Origin: Pegea sp. RAD2-039
Lineage: Eukaryota > Chordata > Thaliacea > Salpida > Salpidae
DNA: 64,000 nt
Direction of reading: 5' to 3'
Assembly (NCBI GenBank): GCA_034620365.1
Contig: JAQGEQ010000316.1
Coordinates: forward strand, 1-64,000
Made by a program: the position numbers and the translations under genes. How positions within the stretch are numbered: position 1 is the first letter of the stretch; every line of letters begins with the position of its first letter. Under the pieces are notes generated by a model that was not told where the DNA came from, did not search any database, and saw only the letters and a list, made by a program, of their open reading frames with translations. Positions 1-12,400 of the stretch are shown here, one piece after another.

Positions 1-231
1 GTACCCTCCTTCGTAATAATTGTAATAATTAAAAAATAATTAACGGTCGATATGGTAAATCGAATTTTGAAATTTTCAAAATCTGAATTTTCAAATCAAA
101 AAAATAAAACATTACTAATGTTGGTCTATCTGGTCAAACTAATAAACACCTATTCCTTTCGTAAGGTGAATGCTGTAAAATTCTGATCATATAAATAGTT
201 CACTCTTATATAAGTAATTACAGTGTTAAAA

Positions 232-237
232 TTTATT
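232..237 (-). terminator. Candidate poly(A) signal of the lipid transfer protein gene
   Basis: AATAAA on the minus strand (TTTATT on plus), about 176 nt beyond the TAG stop at 413-415. Other A/T hexamers occur nearby, so the choice is tentative. Positions 1-412 hold no coding exon that I can support. Confidence 0.3.
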
Positions 238-412
238 TGTTAAAAGGGTAAAAATCAAATCCAATAAATTTCGAATTGTTGAATAAGAATCAATTCACAA
301 GAAAATTATTAGTTAAAAAGAGAATATTCATCAAAAAACTTGAAAAAGGAAAATAATTAAAAACAACATTTGTTAGAATTATAACAGTATCTTCAGTAGC
401 TTTGACATGAGC

Positions 413-3400
413 CTACATAATACATTCAGTAGCAGCAGCACCATGCTCGTTGATATAACAAGTACAAGTTTGAACACCTCTAGCAACACTTGATGATGCT
501 TGATTGATTAGTGCATTCACAAATTCAGAATTTTTCTATAAACAACACCAAGGTTATAAAAGATAGAGTTGGTTTTGAAAATTTTATCTCTTCTAGATAC
601 AACTTATACAAATCATACACATACCATGAGGTTTCCATTCCAAACTGATCCGCCAGTTTGAAGCGCGAGAGATTGACATTGATCACTAGAGCTTCTAGCG
701 ACAACAGAAGAATTGATGGTTCTTCCTTTTTTAATGAAAGCTTCCTCCATATTGTATCCGAAAACCTTTAACATTTGCACAGTTCATAAAAATCATTTCA
801 AAAAGATTTGGTATTCAAAAATCCTTGAAAACTTACATTCTGTCCTTCAGCTGAAATAGTTTTGATCGGTACATGGTGAAGAACGATGTTTCGTTTTTGA
901 AGGTTTTGAAGAACAGAAGTTTTCTAAATTATTTAGTAGCTGATTGATTAATAGAAAAATAAAATAGAAATTGAATCAATAATCACTTGTAGCAATGAGC
1001 TTTTACTTTTATCAAACAAATTGTTTGTACTATACCTGAAGACTATAAGAACATTCATCACATGAAAGATGTACAAAAACTGGTTGGGCGCCTGCACGGA
1101 AAGGCAGCTTCAAAGCGTGGTTGATGGCAGAAATAGCATCACTGTCAGAGCCTTCAGAGCTAAGGTCGATCTTTCGAATAGTTTTGGCAATTTCGGCCTA
1201 TAATACGTAATAAGTGTTTGAGTTTTAACCATCCAATTAGACTAAGGACTTTTAAATAATTGACTAACTTTTCTAGATGAGCTGACTTGACCATTTAATG
1301 TAAAAGTATGGGGTTCTTTAGTGAGACCAGGTCCGCCATATCCAACCAAATAGTAATTTGTATCTTTCATTCCTCTAGAGCTAAGTGAACCTGATATTTT
1401 CTTCAAAAATTTTCGCAAAAATTTGCCTAATGCTCGGCTATGACTTCTGTTTTTTAAAAAGAGTATAAGAAAATGTAATCAAGCAGCAGAAAAAACGTCT
1501 TATACCTCAGACAACTGTTTTCTTGTAGAATAAAGACAAGGTCGGTGCTTTCAGTTTCAAATGAATTAGTTTCTCCGGCATTAAAGGTACCACCAGATAC
1601 ATCAGAGCAAGTCATACAATCGCTTGGCATATCTAGCTTAACTCCATTTAATGTACATAAGAAATTGTATGCCTTTGCAGATTTACAATAAGCATCCTGA
1701 AAAATATTTATTTGTTTATCTATTTCAATAAATACAAAAGAAGGTGACTAAAGAGAGTTCTTTATAATTGCACATTAATAATAAATTACAAACTCTTAGT
1801 AGATGCCGCATTTTATATTTTAAGGAGAATTAAAGTCATTGAAGTAAAAACATCTAATTTTTGCTTACATCACCACCACACAAGGACATGAAAGGCTCAA
1901 TTCGAACAACAGGGAAGCAGCTACGGAACGGAGAGTTGTTTGAAGTGTACAAGGAAGAGCATTTGGAAGTTAAAGCTCTTGGCGAGACAAAAGTATTTTG
2001 ATTAGAGCATTGTGATACTGATACCTTTAAAGTAATAAAAAAAGTTAATTTTGATGCTCTGTCACTGCAAATTAGTTTACTAACTTCCCAGGAGTTTGCA
2101 AATTCCACAACATCAGCAGCTTGTGAGCCATCTGGTTTCATGAGATCAAATTCAGGCTCGTTGTCAAACATACCAAGGAGACCACCGGTAGATGCAAAGA
2201 AGAATGGACTAACTTCAATCGTGAGCAGATTTGTTCTAGTATCAAATTGAATCATCAATTCATCATGATGAGTGATTTTGATCGTGTCTCCAATTCGAAC
2301 AGCATTCTGATGTAAAAAACAAACCCGAAAATTTAAACTATAATTGAGCGACTACAGAATAAACCCACCATTCCAGAGGATGAGATGATAGGTAGAGCTG
2401 ATGAGCGTTGATTATAGAATATATCCAAATCAGATGTGATGATCAAACTGTCTGACCCAATACGAATGTTATAGCTAGGTATTTCACCGTATGTCAAGAT
2501 AACTGTAAAGTTGTTATTTCGGCCATCTGTGGCAAGTACATGACTGCTTCCACAGTTACTGACATAGTCAAAATGATGTCCATCAAAAGTACGGAAATTT
2601 TTAAAGTTTGTAACCATTGCACGACCCTGAGAATTTAAGCAATAAAATTTAGAAAAAACGTTTCTGCGAACAAACAATGGTTACCTTAAATGGTGGTATT
2701 TGTTCATTCAGTGGGACGTTTAGAAGTGCTTTAGCTTGGTATAAGTAATCAATATAAACATATAGCTGTGGCACAAGTGATTTTATATGTTGAGTAAATG
2801 CTGTTGCAGTTAGCCAACTTTCAATTTCTTCTTTTGATGGAGGAGCGACAAAGTTGATGTTTTCAAGCTGAAATAAGTTGTAAGCAATTACGATTAATAC
2901 TTGTGTTAACAGTTCATACTTACTTTAAAGTTTAGAGGAATTGTGATAATTACTTCTGAGTCAGTTACAATAATCAGGTCTTTAACAGGACCACGAATAG
3001 CCGTAAAAAGGGTATCTACATTGGTGTTAGCGAAACTCAAAGAATTCTTGATAGCTTCAGTCACCGCTTCAACATACAAATCACCAGCATTGATAAAGTC
3101 TAGGCTTGTTTTTACACCTTGTGAAATTTTCATCACAAAGCTCACAATGTCTTCTACTATTTCATCAAAGTAAAATTCGACAATTTCTTCTAAGCTTTGC
3201 GTAAAAACTTTATCTATAGAATCCATTTGAGTGAGCGCAATGACAATTGCAGACTTGACTTTGTCTTCAATAACAAGCTGGCCATTTTCAAGTGCACCAG
3301 TAATGGAAGTTACAGCTGATGATACAAAGTGCTTGCTGTCCTTAGAAAAGGTAATCACCTTTGAAATGAAACCACTAATAGTTTGTGCAATTTCTTTTTC

Positions 3401-6400
3401 AATCTCTTCGTTTCCGGTTATGATGCTGGTGAAAGCATTCAACAATTCAATGATATTGTCAGAAATCCAGTCTATTTTGTTGTTGAAATTACCTTCAATA
3501 ACTAACAATATATTTTTAACAGATTGAGATAATAAGGAATTAGCTTTCAAGTGCAATTTAAGTATTTGTCCGTCCTCAATACTGAAGCTGCTTTCGACTA
3601 TTTGAGTTTGAATGCCTTCAAAATCTTCGACATACAAAGCAGCAGAAGCTACTTGATCTTCCAATTTTACCAACAAATGCAAAGTATAACTTTCTCCATC
3701 AGAGTTTTCTACACCTATAAACATATCATAACCTTCATCTATTTTTCCCAGGTTGTAAACCAACGAAAAATCAGTGAGAGTATTTTCAACCAGGTCACTC
3801 AGAGCTTCAGCTCCTTTTTTTATGACTGTACTGAGATCACCACGAATATTAAATGGCTCACTAGAGGGCCTTTCAATTAGAAGACGTACAATATTGTTTT
3901 GTTTGTCATAGAATACTTCAAATTTATGATTTTTAGGTAGATCGTTGGCATTATTAATAAAAGTGATTCCACAGCCCACTTCATCATTAGAGTCAAGCAC
4001 AAATGCTGCTAAATCAAAACTGATGCTTCCATCAGGGTAGTTACCAACTAATAACAATGATTTTTTCTCACTTCTACTATTCTCATTAACGCTTAAACTT
4101 AGCATTACATCTGGCTCTTCTTTCCCTGAGTAGAAAATATTAAAAGAACTGTCGAATAACGAATCTTTCTTAGGGACTCTCCAACTGCTTTTGACCGTAA
4201 AACCATTTGGTAAAAATTCGTTAGTGTATTCGTATAAAATCTTCATGCCACGTGAACGCTGCAAAAGATTTAAACTTAAACCATTCTTTCGTGGAACAGT
4301 TAAACCAAGAATCTGGAAGTTGTGGGGATGGTGTAGCATGACATGTGTGTCAATTACTGATGTTCTTCGAGAACTAACGACTTTACTGTTGTAACTGATA
4401 TGATATTCTCTTCCATCTATAACGATTGTGTAGTTAAATGATGGTAGGAAAAAATCAGAAGCGATTAACTCTTCAAGATGCCAAGCGTCTATCTCTATAC
4501 TGCTACATCCAAGGTAAGGTTGAAGCATTCCAGTCTCAAATGATGCTTTGATAACACGCTGAGATGTATCTGCATTGATGCTTTGTTTAAGCTGAAATAC
4601 AAGCTCTGGATAATTGCTCAACTGAATTGAAACGTATAAGGGAACGATTTTACTTCTAGAATATGAACTATTCAGAGTCAGAGGTCCTAAGCCATCCACA
4701 ATGGTTTGCTTAAATTGAATCAAAAACATTTGATTATCCGATGACTCTGCGTTGATTATGTTGAATAGAACTATTAAATGACCATTTCTTGTGACGTTCA
4801 TGTTTGCTTTGAAATCGTATGGTGTTTTAAAAGAACCAGATAAACTGATCAACAAATGATCGTCGGTATTGGGCATCATAACTTCAACAGTCATTAATGC
4901 ATTCATTAATTCTTTGTTATATGTTGCGTTCCATTCGAAAACCTTTTGATTTTTGTACTGTAGCAAACAACTTAATTCATTGATTTTAGTTTCAGCAAAG
5001 AAGCTCACAATTTGAGTTTTTCTCTCAATTGAAAGTGCTTCAATGACAAGCTGTATATCCCGTCTTGTTGCAGAAACTTCTATTTGATACCCCGTGGAAG
5101 CTTCTCCAAAATAAAACAAACCGCCTTCAAACCCATATTTATGAACTAATTGATCTTCAAGATTAAATTGCTTGATTACAGCCATTGTAGGATTAATTAT
5201 TAGAATAGTGTTGAGAGTTTCTGTTCTTACATTTTGCCGTAAAGTATTAGGCATTATAAAATCTTTTGCATCGGAGCTAATTACAGTAGTTTTCAAAGAT
5301 ATATCATTGTTTCTACCACAGTAGTTAACCATCAAATACTCAGATAACCTATATATGTTTTCCTTATAAATTACTGAACCAGTTAAGTTTGCAGTATAAG
5401 CACATTCTTCTTTATTTAGTTCAAATAGAAGATCCAAAATTTTGACTTTAATGTTGAAGACTTTATCTGCTTTAAAAGTTCCCAAGAAATAAATATCATT
5501 ACTGTTCATTTCAATCCGAGTTGGACTGTAAGTAAAATCTGCTACATCTTTAATTACTAAATTAATAGTATCCTGTGTGAGTTGAATCGACCATTTTGCT
5601 GATGGAGCTAGCAACGGAGTTAAGTCGTTCTGCATTTCGAATGCTAGGATTGTTCCATCTGGACTCATTTGACACATTTCATCATAACGTAGGCTTATAT
5701 TGAAATTCATTTTTCTGGTGTCATCGATGGATTCATAAACAGCTAATAACTTCAGTAATAGCTGGACATCAAATATAAATTGACCATAGTTTTTTCCTGA
5801 CAATGATAAATCAGCAGTAAAGTCATGGGGCTCCACAAGGCTCTGCTGAACTCTCAATTTCAAACTTGTCAAATTCCATTTTCCATATATATTCAGTAAT
5901 AGTTTATCATCTGTAGATGCTTTAAGTGAAAACAATAATCCATCTAGATGAATGGTATTATAAGAACGGGACATCTGCAACGATAAATGGTCTGAACGAA
6001 CTACTCCAAGCATGTCTAATTCATTATCGAATCTTAAAGTAAATTCCAAATCGGTGAATTCGGTTAGGAAACTATATTGCCAATTCGGTGTATCTAACAT
6101 TGTTTTCAATTGAATCAAAGAGATTCTAGAAGATTGTTTTGTAATGATAAAACTAGTGTTAGAAGACGCATTGTATCCGTCGATAGCTGCTTGAATAGCA
6201 AAGGAATATGGCTCAAGTATCAAAAGTCCATTTTCTACTATAGAAGGAAGATAATCAACAACAGATTGTTGCCAATTGAATGAACCTATGAGACTTTTGT
6301 TTCTAAGGAACAAATTTGCATCAGTGTCAAATTGCAAAAATAACTTATTTTTTGTCATCCAAACAGTCTTGAAAGACAAATGAGATTGTTCAACGTCCTT

Positions 6401-9400
6401 ATTACCGATGAAGCTAAAATTTAAACTATTTTGAGTAGACGAAAAGGTTTCGCTCATAAAAATTTTGAAAGCATTTTTCTCTGTAGCATCAACTTCAAAG
6501 TTAAATATAGCTTTATTAAATAATACTTGAAGTGAAAACGAGCCAGAACTCTTTCCAATCAAATTTACTCCTGCTTGTGAGTACCCGGCAGTATCTTCCC
6601 AGTATTTGAGTACTAATTTTGATTCATATCCTTCTATTGTCTTTTCAAAATTAGCAGTGATGCCCAAATCAACTTCCGGTTGAATATCCAGATACATTGT
6701 TAGTGCATCCAAATCTAAATCGAATTGAAAATTGCGCTGAACTTCACTAGAAGGTGTATCAACTATCGAGCTATCAAGGTTTTTGGCTAGTAAGAAATAT
6801 ATTTCACCTGGTTTTGAAACAAATTTTAAATGTTTAAAGTTTAGGTTTAAACCATTAATCGATACTGATAACATAAGAGGTGTAATTGGGAGAGATGGGC
6901 TGTATGTCAAAAAGATTCCACTTTTCAAGTTGCCTCGAAGTCCAGCAATTAAATATCTTTCATTGATTTTCATTACTAAATGACTCTCAAAATCTTCAAG
7001 TATTGATCCAACAAAACTAAAGTTACCTTCAAAGTCTTGTGGAAGAAATTCAATTGGTAAGTTGTGATTGAAAGCAAAAGACACGTACTGCTCTTTTGGA
7101 TTCAAATATAATCTGGTTGAGGCTTTTTTATTTCCAATTTTGACTGCTGAAGCTAAGTCTTTCTGGTCAACACCAAATTGAGTTGAAAATTCTACTGTGT
7201 CAAAAATATCAATAAAATTCTGGTCAAAATTAAAGGAAATTCCTGTTGAGTTAAGACTGTATTTTGTAACAAAACTTCTGATCATTTCATCTTCAACAAC
7301 AAACGATAGTTTCATTCCTTGTTCTGTTGGAGCTAGCGAAATTGTTAAATTATTCAAGCTACCATTATAATTTACAACTAAATGACCTCCAAAAGCAGAA
7401 GATTCATCCCATTCAAAAGCTATAAGTATCTCAGTTGGCATGTAAGTAGATAAGAATGATTGTTGAAATACCAATTGTACATTTCTTGCATCACCTACAA
7501 AGTCAACTGAAGCTCCCCTTTTCTCCCCGTTTACAATTATATTGAAAACTGATTGAACAGGAGTATAAAAAGCTTCTACTTCACCTTCATAATTAACATT
7601 TCGTGATTGAATGAAAAATGAGCTAGTCATCTTTAGTTTTGGGCCAACTCGAATAGAAAAGTGAAATGATTCCTCACCGTAATCTACAAACAAATTTCCA
7701 GATACTTCATCATATCTTTTTTGTCCTGATGTTGATACTTTCATGTTGTTAGGAACACCAAGCTGAAGCAGGAATGAATTATCATGGGTGAATTTCACGT
7801 TAAACTTATAGTCATTTGTCGCTTTTTTGGTGTAGATAACTAAGTTGTGAGTTAGTACTTTATCATCAAGAGTAACGTTCAAGCTTGCCAGGATACTATT
7901 GCTGCTTAACTCTCCATACATTGTAGCTTGAAGATTTGTGGGAATGTATAATAAAATTTCAGCAAAGTCATGATTTATAGAAGCGCTTGCAGTCACAATA
8001 TTACTATCAACATTCCAATTTGCAGACACAGCAAAATTGTTTTCAGCGTCATCTCTCAATAAAGTTAGATAAATGCCATTATTTTCTAGTAAATGTCCTT
8101 CTAATTGAAGTAACTTAGGTAATCCAGCTGATTCCCATGTTTCTTGACTATGAGTAACCTGAGCACTAAATGAGTTTTCCTCAAAGGTTAAACCTAGACT
8201 CACATCAAAATGTTTATTTTCAGAAAACTCAGTATTCACTGTCACATTCATTCCATTGTCATTCAGCTTATAACTTAAACTTGAATCTATTTCATCAGGA
8301 ATTACACTTGAAAGAGTTTGATGAATGTTAAAATGAAGTTTACCGACTGCGTATGCATTTTCTGAGATAAAGTCAACATTAGCTTCGACTTTTGTGTCAC
8401 TTCCAAATTTCAACTTAGCATCCAAATGAGGCTCATCAAGATTAAGTCTACCAGATAACTGTAGACGACTCGGCAAGATATCTTCATTAATATTTTGAGA
8501 AATTGAAGCTGAAACGGAGTGCTCGCCGTCTTCTGATTCCCATGAAGCTGAAGCACGCACTTCCATTTCGTCGATGGTTAATCTTAATCCAAAATCACTG
8601 TTGTCATATTCACGGGAAACTTTTACCCGAAACCTTTGAGGGCTCGTGGTGAAATTTTGAAGTTGACGGTAGGTAAGCTGATTCAAATTTACTAAGCTAT
8701 CTCCATCCCATCGAATTGTGACCTTTCCTGTACGAACATCATCACCAAAAGTTGTTTGTAAATCAGCATAGTAATCACTATCACTTAGTTGGTACTCTCC
8801 TTGAATTCCAATCATCTTAGGAATACTAAAGCGTTCAGTAAGGAAATCAAAATCATGATAAGCACTGAGCAAAAGTTTGTGAGTATCACTTAAATAGTCA
8901 AAGTTGAATCCGACGTTTTTATGAGAACCATCGTATACAACTGAAAGGTCAAAGTCATAAATACTTTTTCTTCTGAAGGTTACTGAAAGAGTTTCAGGAA
9001 CTTCATAGTCCAATAATATTGAAACGTTTTGATTTAATGACACAAAGAAAGAATTATCAAGTGAGTTTCTATCGAATGAAAAAGTAGCTACTTGTGTTTG
9101 CTCGTCTGAGGTCATTAAAAAGTTCAATGATTTATAGTACACATGAGAAGCTTCATCTGATTCAGTCATAACTATTGAGTAACGGAAGTTACCTGGAATA
9201 AAATTATTTTGAAAGTCATGGTTCCCTGCAAATGCTATATTCCAATTAAAAAGTTGCATGTCAATAGAAAAACTAAAACTGTTTTCAACTGTTACTTCCT
9301 TTCCAACTTCATCTTCATAGACACGTAAGACTGAAACACGAATCATGGATGAACCACTCAAATGTTCATCTAATTCTTTGAACATAAAATCAGTTACAGT

Positions 9401-12400
9401 TGTCATCTTTTTGGGCATCGCCACTCCAACATCAATAAAGCTGAATATATTAGTCTCAGTGACTGTGGTTACTTGAAAGTTATTATATTCAACATCAAGG
9501 CTAGCCTCGTAAGTTCTTGCTTCATCTATTCCAAGAGAGCCACTAACTTCGAAATGGTTAGCTTCAATATTGAGTTTAGTTTCATAATCAAAACGTTCTA
9601 ATCCTAATAACATTGCAATGATACCATTGCTGTGCTTAGTTGAAAAATCCCACCAACGGCTATCACTTTGAGTCAACTCAAAACTTATATCTCTAAACTC
9701 ATCTGCAAATAATACATCCAATTGAAACATTTTCAAATCGTTATCGTTATCAAGAAGAATATTGATTGTTTGTGGTACCAGTTGTGAAGAAAATAGATTT
9801 TGACTGATATTTAAGGTCTTTAAAGGTTCTTCTAACTGGATTATCGCAGTAATATTGATCAAGTTATCTTCATCAACTCCAAAAATAAACGTGTATTGAT
9901 AATTTTCATCTCTGTCTAACTTTAAGTAAGCATAATTATATTCACTAGTGAAGTTTTGGAAAAGTTCGTAACGACAATCTACACAATGTTTAGGAGGTTG
10001 CCGTAATGTGGCTTGTTGCTGATTGAACTGTAATTGAAGAAAGTCAGTTTCAGTTGGACTGAAATTAAATTTCAAGACTTTTGGGATCAATTCTGTTGGA
10101 GTAAAAAGACTTTGATAAATGTCTAAGGATAATTTTATTATTAGTTTCCAAGTGACAGTTACTCGGTTATCATTCAGTTTAAAATTAGCAACATTGTCGG
10201 AATACTCCCACGAACTGGCCCTATCTATGTAGAAATTGAAATTCAGAAATCCTTCATTTAAAATATCAAAACAAGAAAAGTTTGTATACAGAAATAGATT
10301 CAAATGATCATAACCTCTAAATTGCATTGTTGCATTATAAATTTTGTCATCCAATTTTAAATAAGAATGATATGTTTACCCACCTTGCTTGTTATAAATT
10401 GACGGAACTCGAAAGTTTGTGGCAAGAATGTAACTAGTTGTTGATTTAAGAACATCTCGAAACCATAACCCCAAAATATTGCATAGTTACAAATGAAATC
10501 AAATTTTTTATCTTTGTAGGTTACATTTAAACCTAATTGCTCTCTTGCGAAAGTATTAGTATCGGCTGGATTTTTATAAGCAGTAAAGCTTGGAAGTTGA
10601 AAATCATCTGGATCGAAACTTAGTTTACAACAGATTTTCTATTACATTCACCCTCAAGCCTTAGTAAACTTTCGTCCAAAGTCAATGTTGACAAGATTTT
10701 TCCAGGTCGACGTGTAAACTTAAAATGGATTTCTCGTGGTTCAAATTCTAAAACTGTATTCACAAACGAAAGCAAAACTTGCCCCTCTGTATATTGGCTC
10801 TCAATCGATACACTTCCTTCTTCTGTACTAAACACAGCTGAAAAATGCAAAGGTTCTGGTCTTTGAATATCTATTTGGAACTCCTCTGGAAGTTTGCGAG
10901 TTATTCTTTGTCGGACTCCTACCCGAATCTCTGAATTTGTATAACTAATCTCAAAATTACCACTTAATGATTGTGGCAAGGCAGTAGAAAACTTTTGAGC
11001 TGCATCAAAAGAGACTGAAAAAGGATTCAAAGTATATTGAGCAGCTAAATCAAGAATAGTTTTTTTGTTAAATTCCACTCTTGCATTTACACCATTTTGT
11101 GAAAGACTGATATTTGATCGTATTGTTTGGACATCTTTGACGCTTCTAAAAAGATTTGAGCTGTATATGGCAAAACCTCTGAAGATGCCTCCATCAACTT
11201 GATCATTATCATCATGAGCCACAGCAAGTTTTAAAAAGTATACATCGTTGTGCCAATCAATGATTTCAAAGTTAAATGAGTAGTCACTTGTAGTTTCTAA
11301 ATTCTGTATATCAATATCAATTTTCGCATAAAGCGTTTCTAAACCAAATACGAAGGTTGACTTAAACTCATTTTCTTTCACTTCTCCTGCCAAGTTAAGC
11401 CGGATTGTATCATGATAAATACTTCTGATCGAGGTATTGCTGCTAAATCCATAATCACTGATACCATTCTTAGATCGGATGTTAAGTATTTCGTTTTTAT
11501 GAAGCTGAGTAACAATCAGTTGAAAATTTTTTTGGTCGGATAGATTTTCAACAATACTTGAAAAATTAAAGTTGAAAGTATCTGCACCAAGTACAAGGTT
11601 ACCATCTGTTACATATACATTTGCTTTTGCTTCTTGTAAGCTTGTTTTGAATTTTATGTCAAGCCAAGGTGTAGGTAAGCTTAGCTCAATGTATTTTGAA
11701 AAGTGATTGTCTAAGCTGTCCTTATTCTGATACAATATAGAAGTTACCAAGTTTCTATCATGGTCGATAAACAAGTAGAGTCGATCTCTATCATATGCAA
11801 AGTTGAAACTTAATTCTTTCTCAATATTTAAAGGAGTAAATGTAAAATCTATCATATAACCAACATCGATGTGATCTTTTGAGAAGAAATCATAATTGAT
11901 CCTTTGTCTGATGGCTAATGAAGGTGTAAACCTTCTACCTAACACTTGTTCACCATATGATGCCAGAGCTGATGAAATTACTGAATCGTTTGTCATTTGA
12001 TGCTCCACATTCAAACTCCAGCAGTATTGAGGAAATTGAGTTGATAGAAATTTAGTGTCTAAGGACCATGAAGCATCATTTTTGTCAAACTTGTTCACAA
12101 GACGGAAGCTGAAAAACAAAAGTTTCAAATTTTCTAAAAATTGAAGCATTTAATTGTTTCACCTCTCAGGTTCCTGATTCTTAAGCTGGTACAAGAAGTT
12201 AACAATGGCATTTCTTTCTCCTTTTTTCCTTATGTTTAATTCAACGGTAGCTCCATTGTCAAAATAGTTAGGAATTGATAAAAGAGCATTACCTCTGTAT
12301 ATCATTCGTGAATTTCCTTCTGGGCTGGCATCTTCAAGTCCAACTAAAATAATGTGAAATCATTAAAATAAATTTTATGAACAGATTTTCTATAATCTAT

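Noticed and set aside
10315-10354. Start of the giant exon's frame as an independent protein N-terminus
   Set aside because: The frame merely continues through the upstream intron. The acceptor at 10315 and the previous exon ending TSKVG give correct phase, and the upstream exons encode the rest of one carrier.
10620-10652. A normal intron separating the two frames of the lipid carrier
   Set aside because: The only GT...AG pairs are 13-33 nt, shorter than any other intron here, and give in-frame stops downstream.
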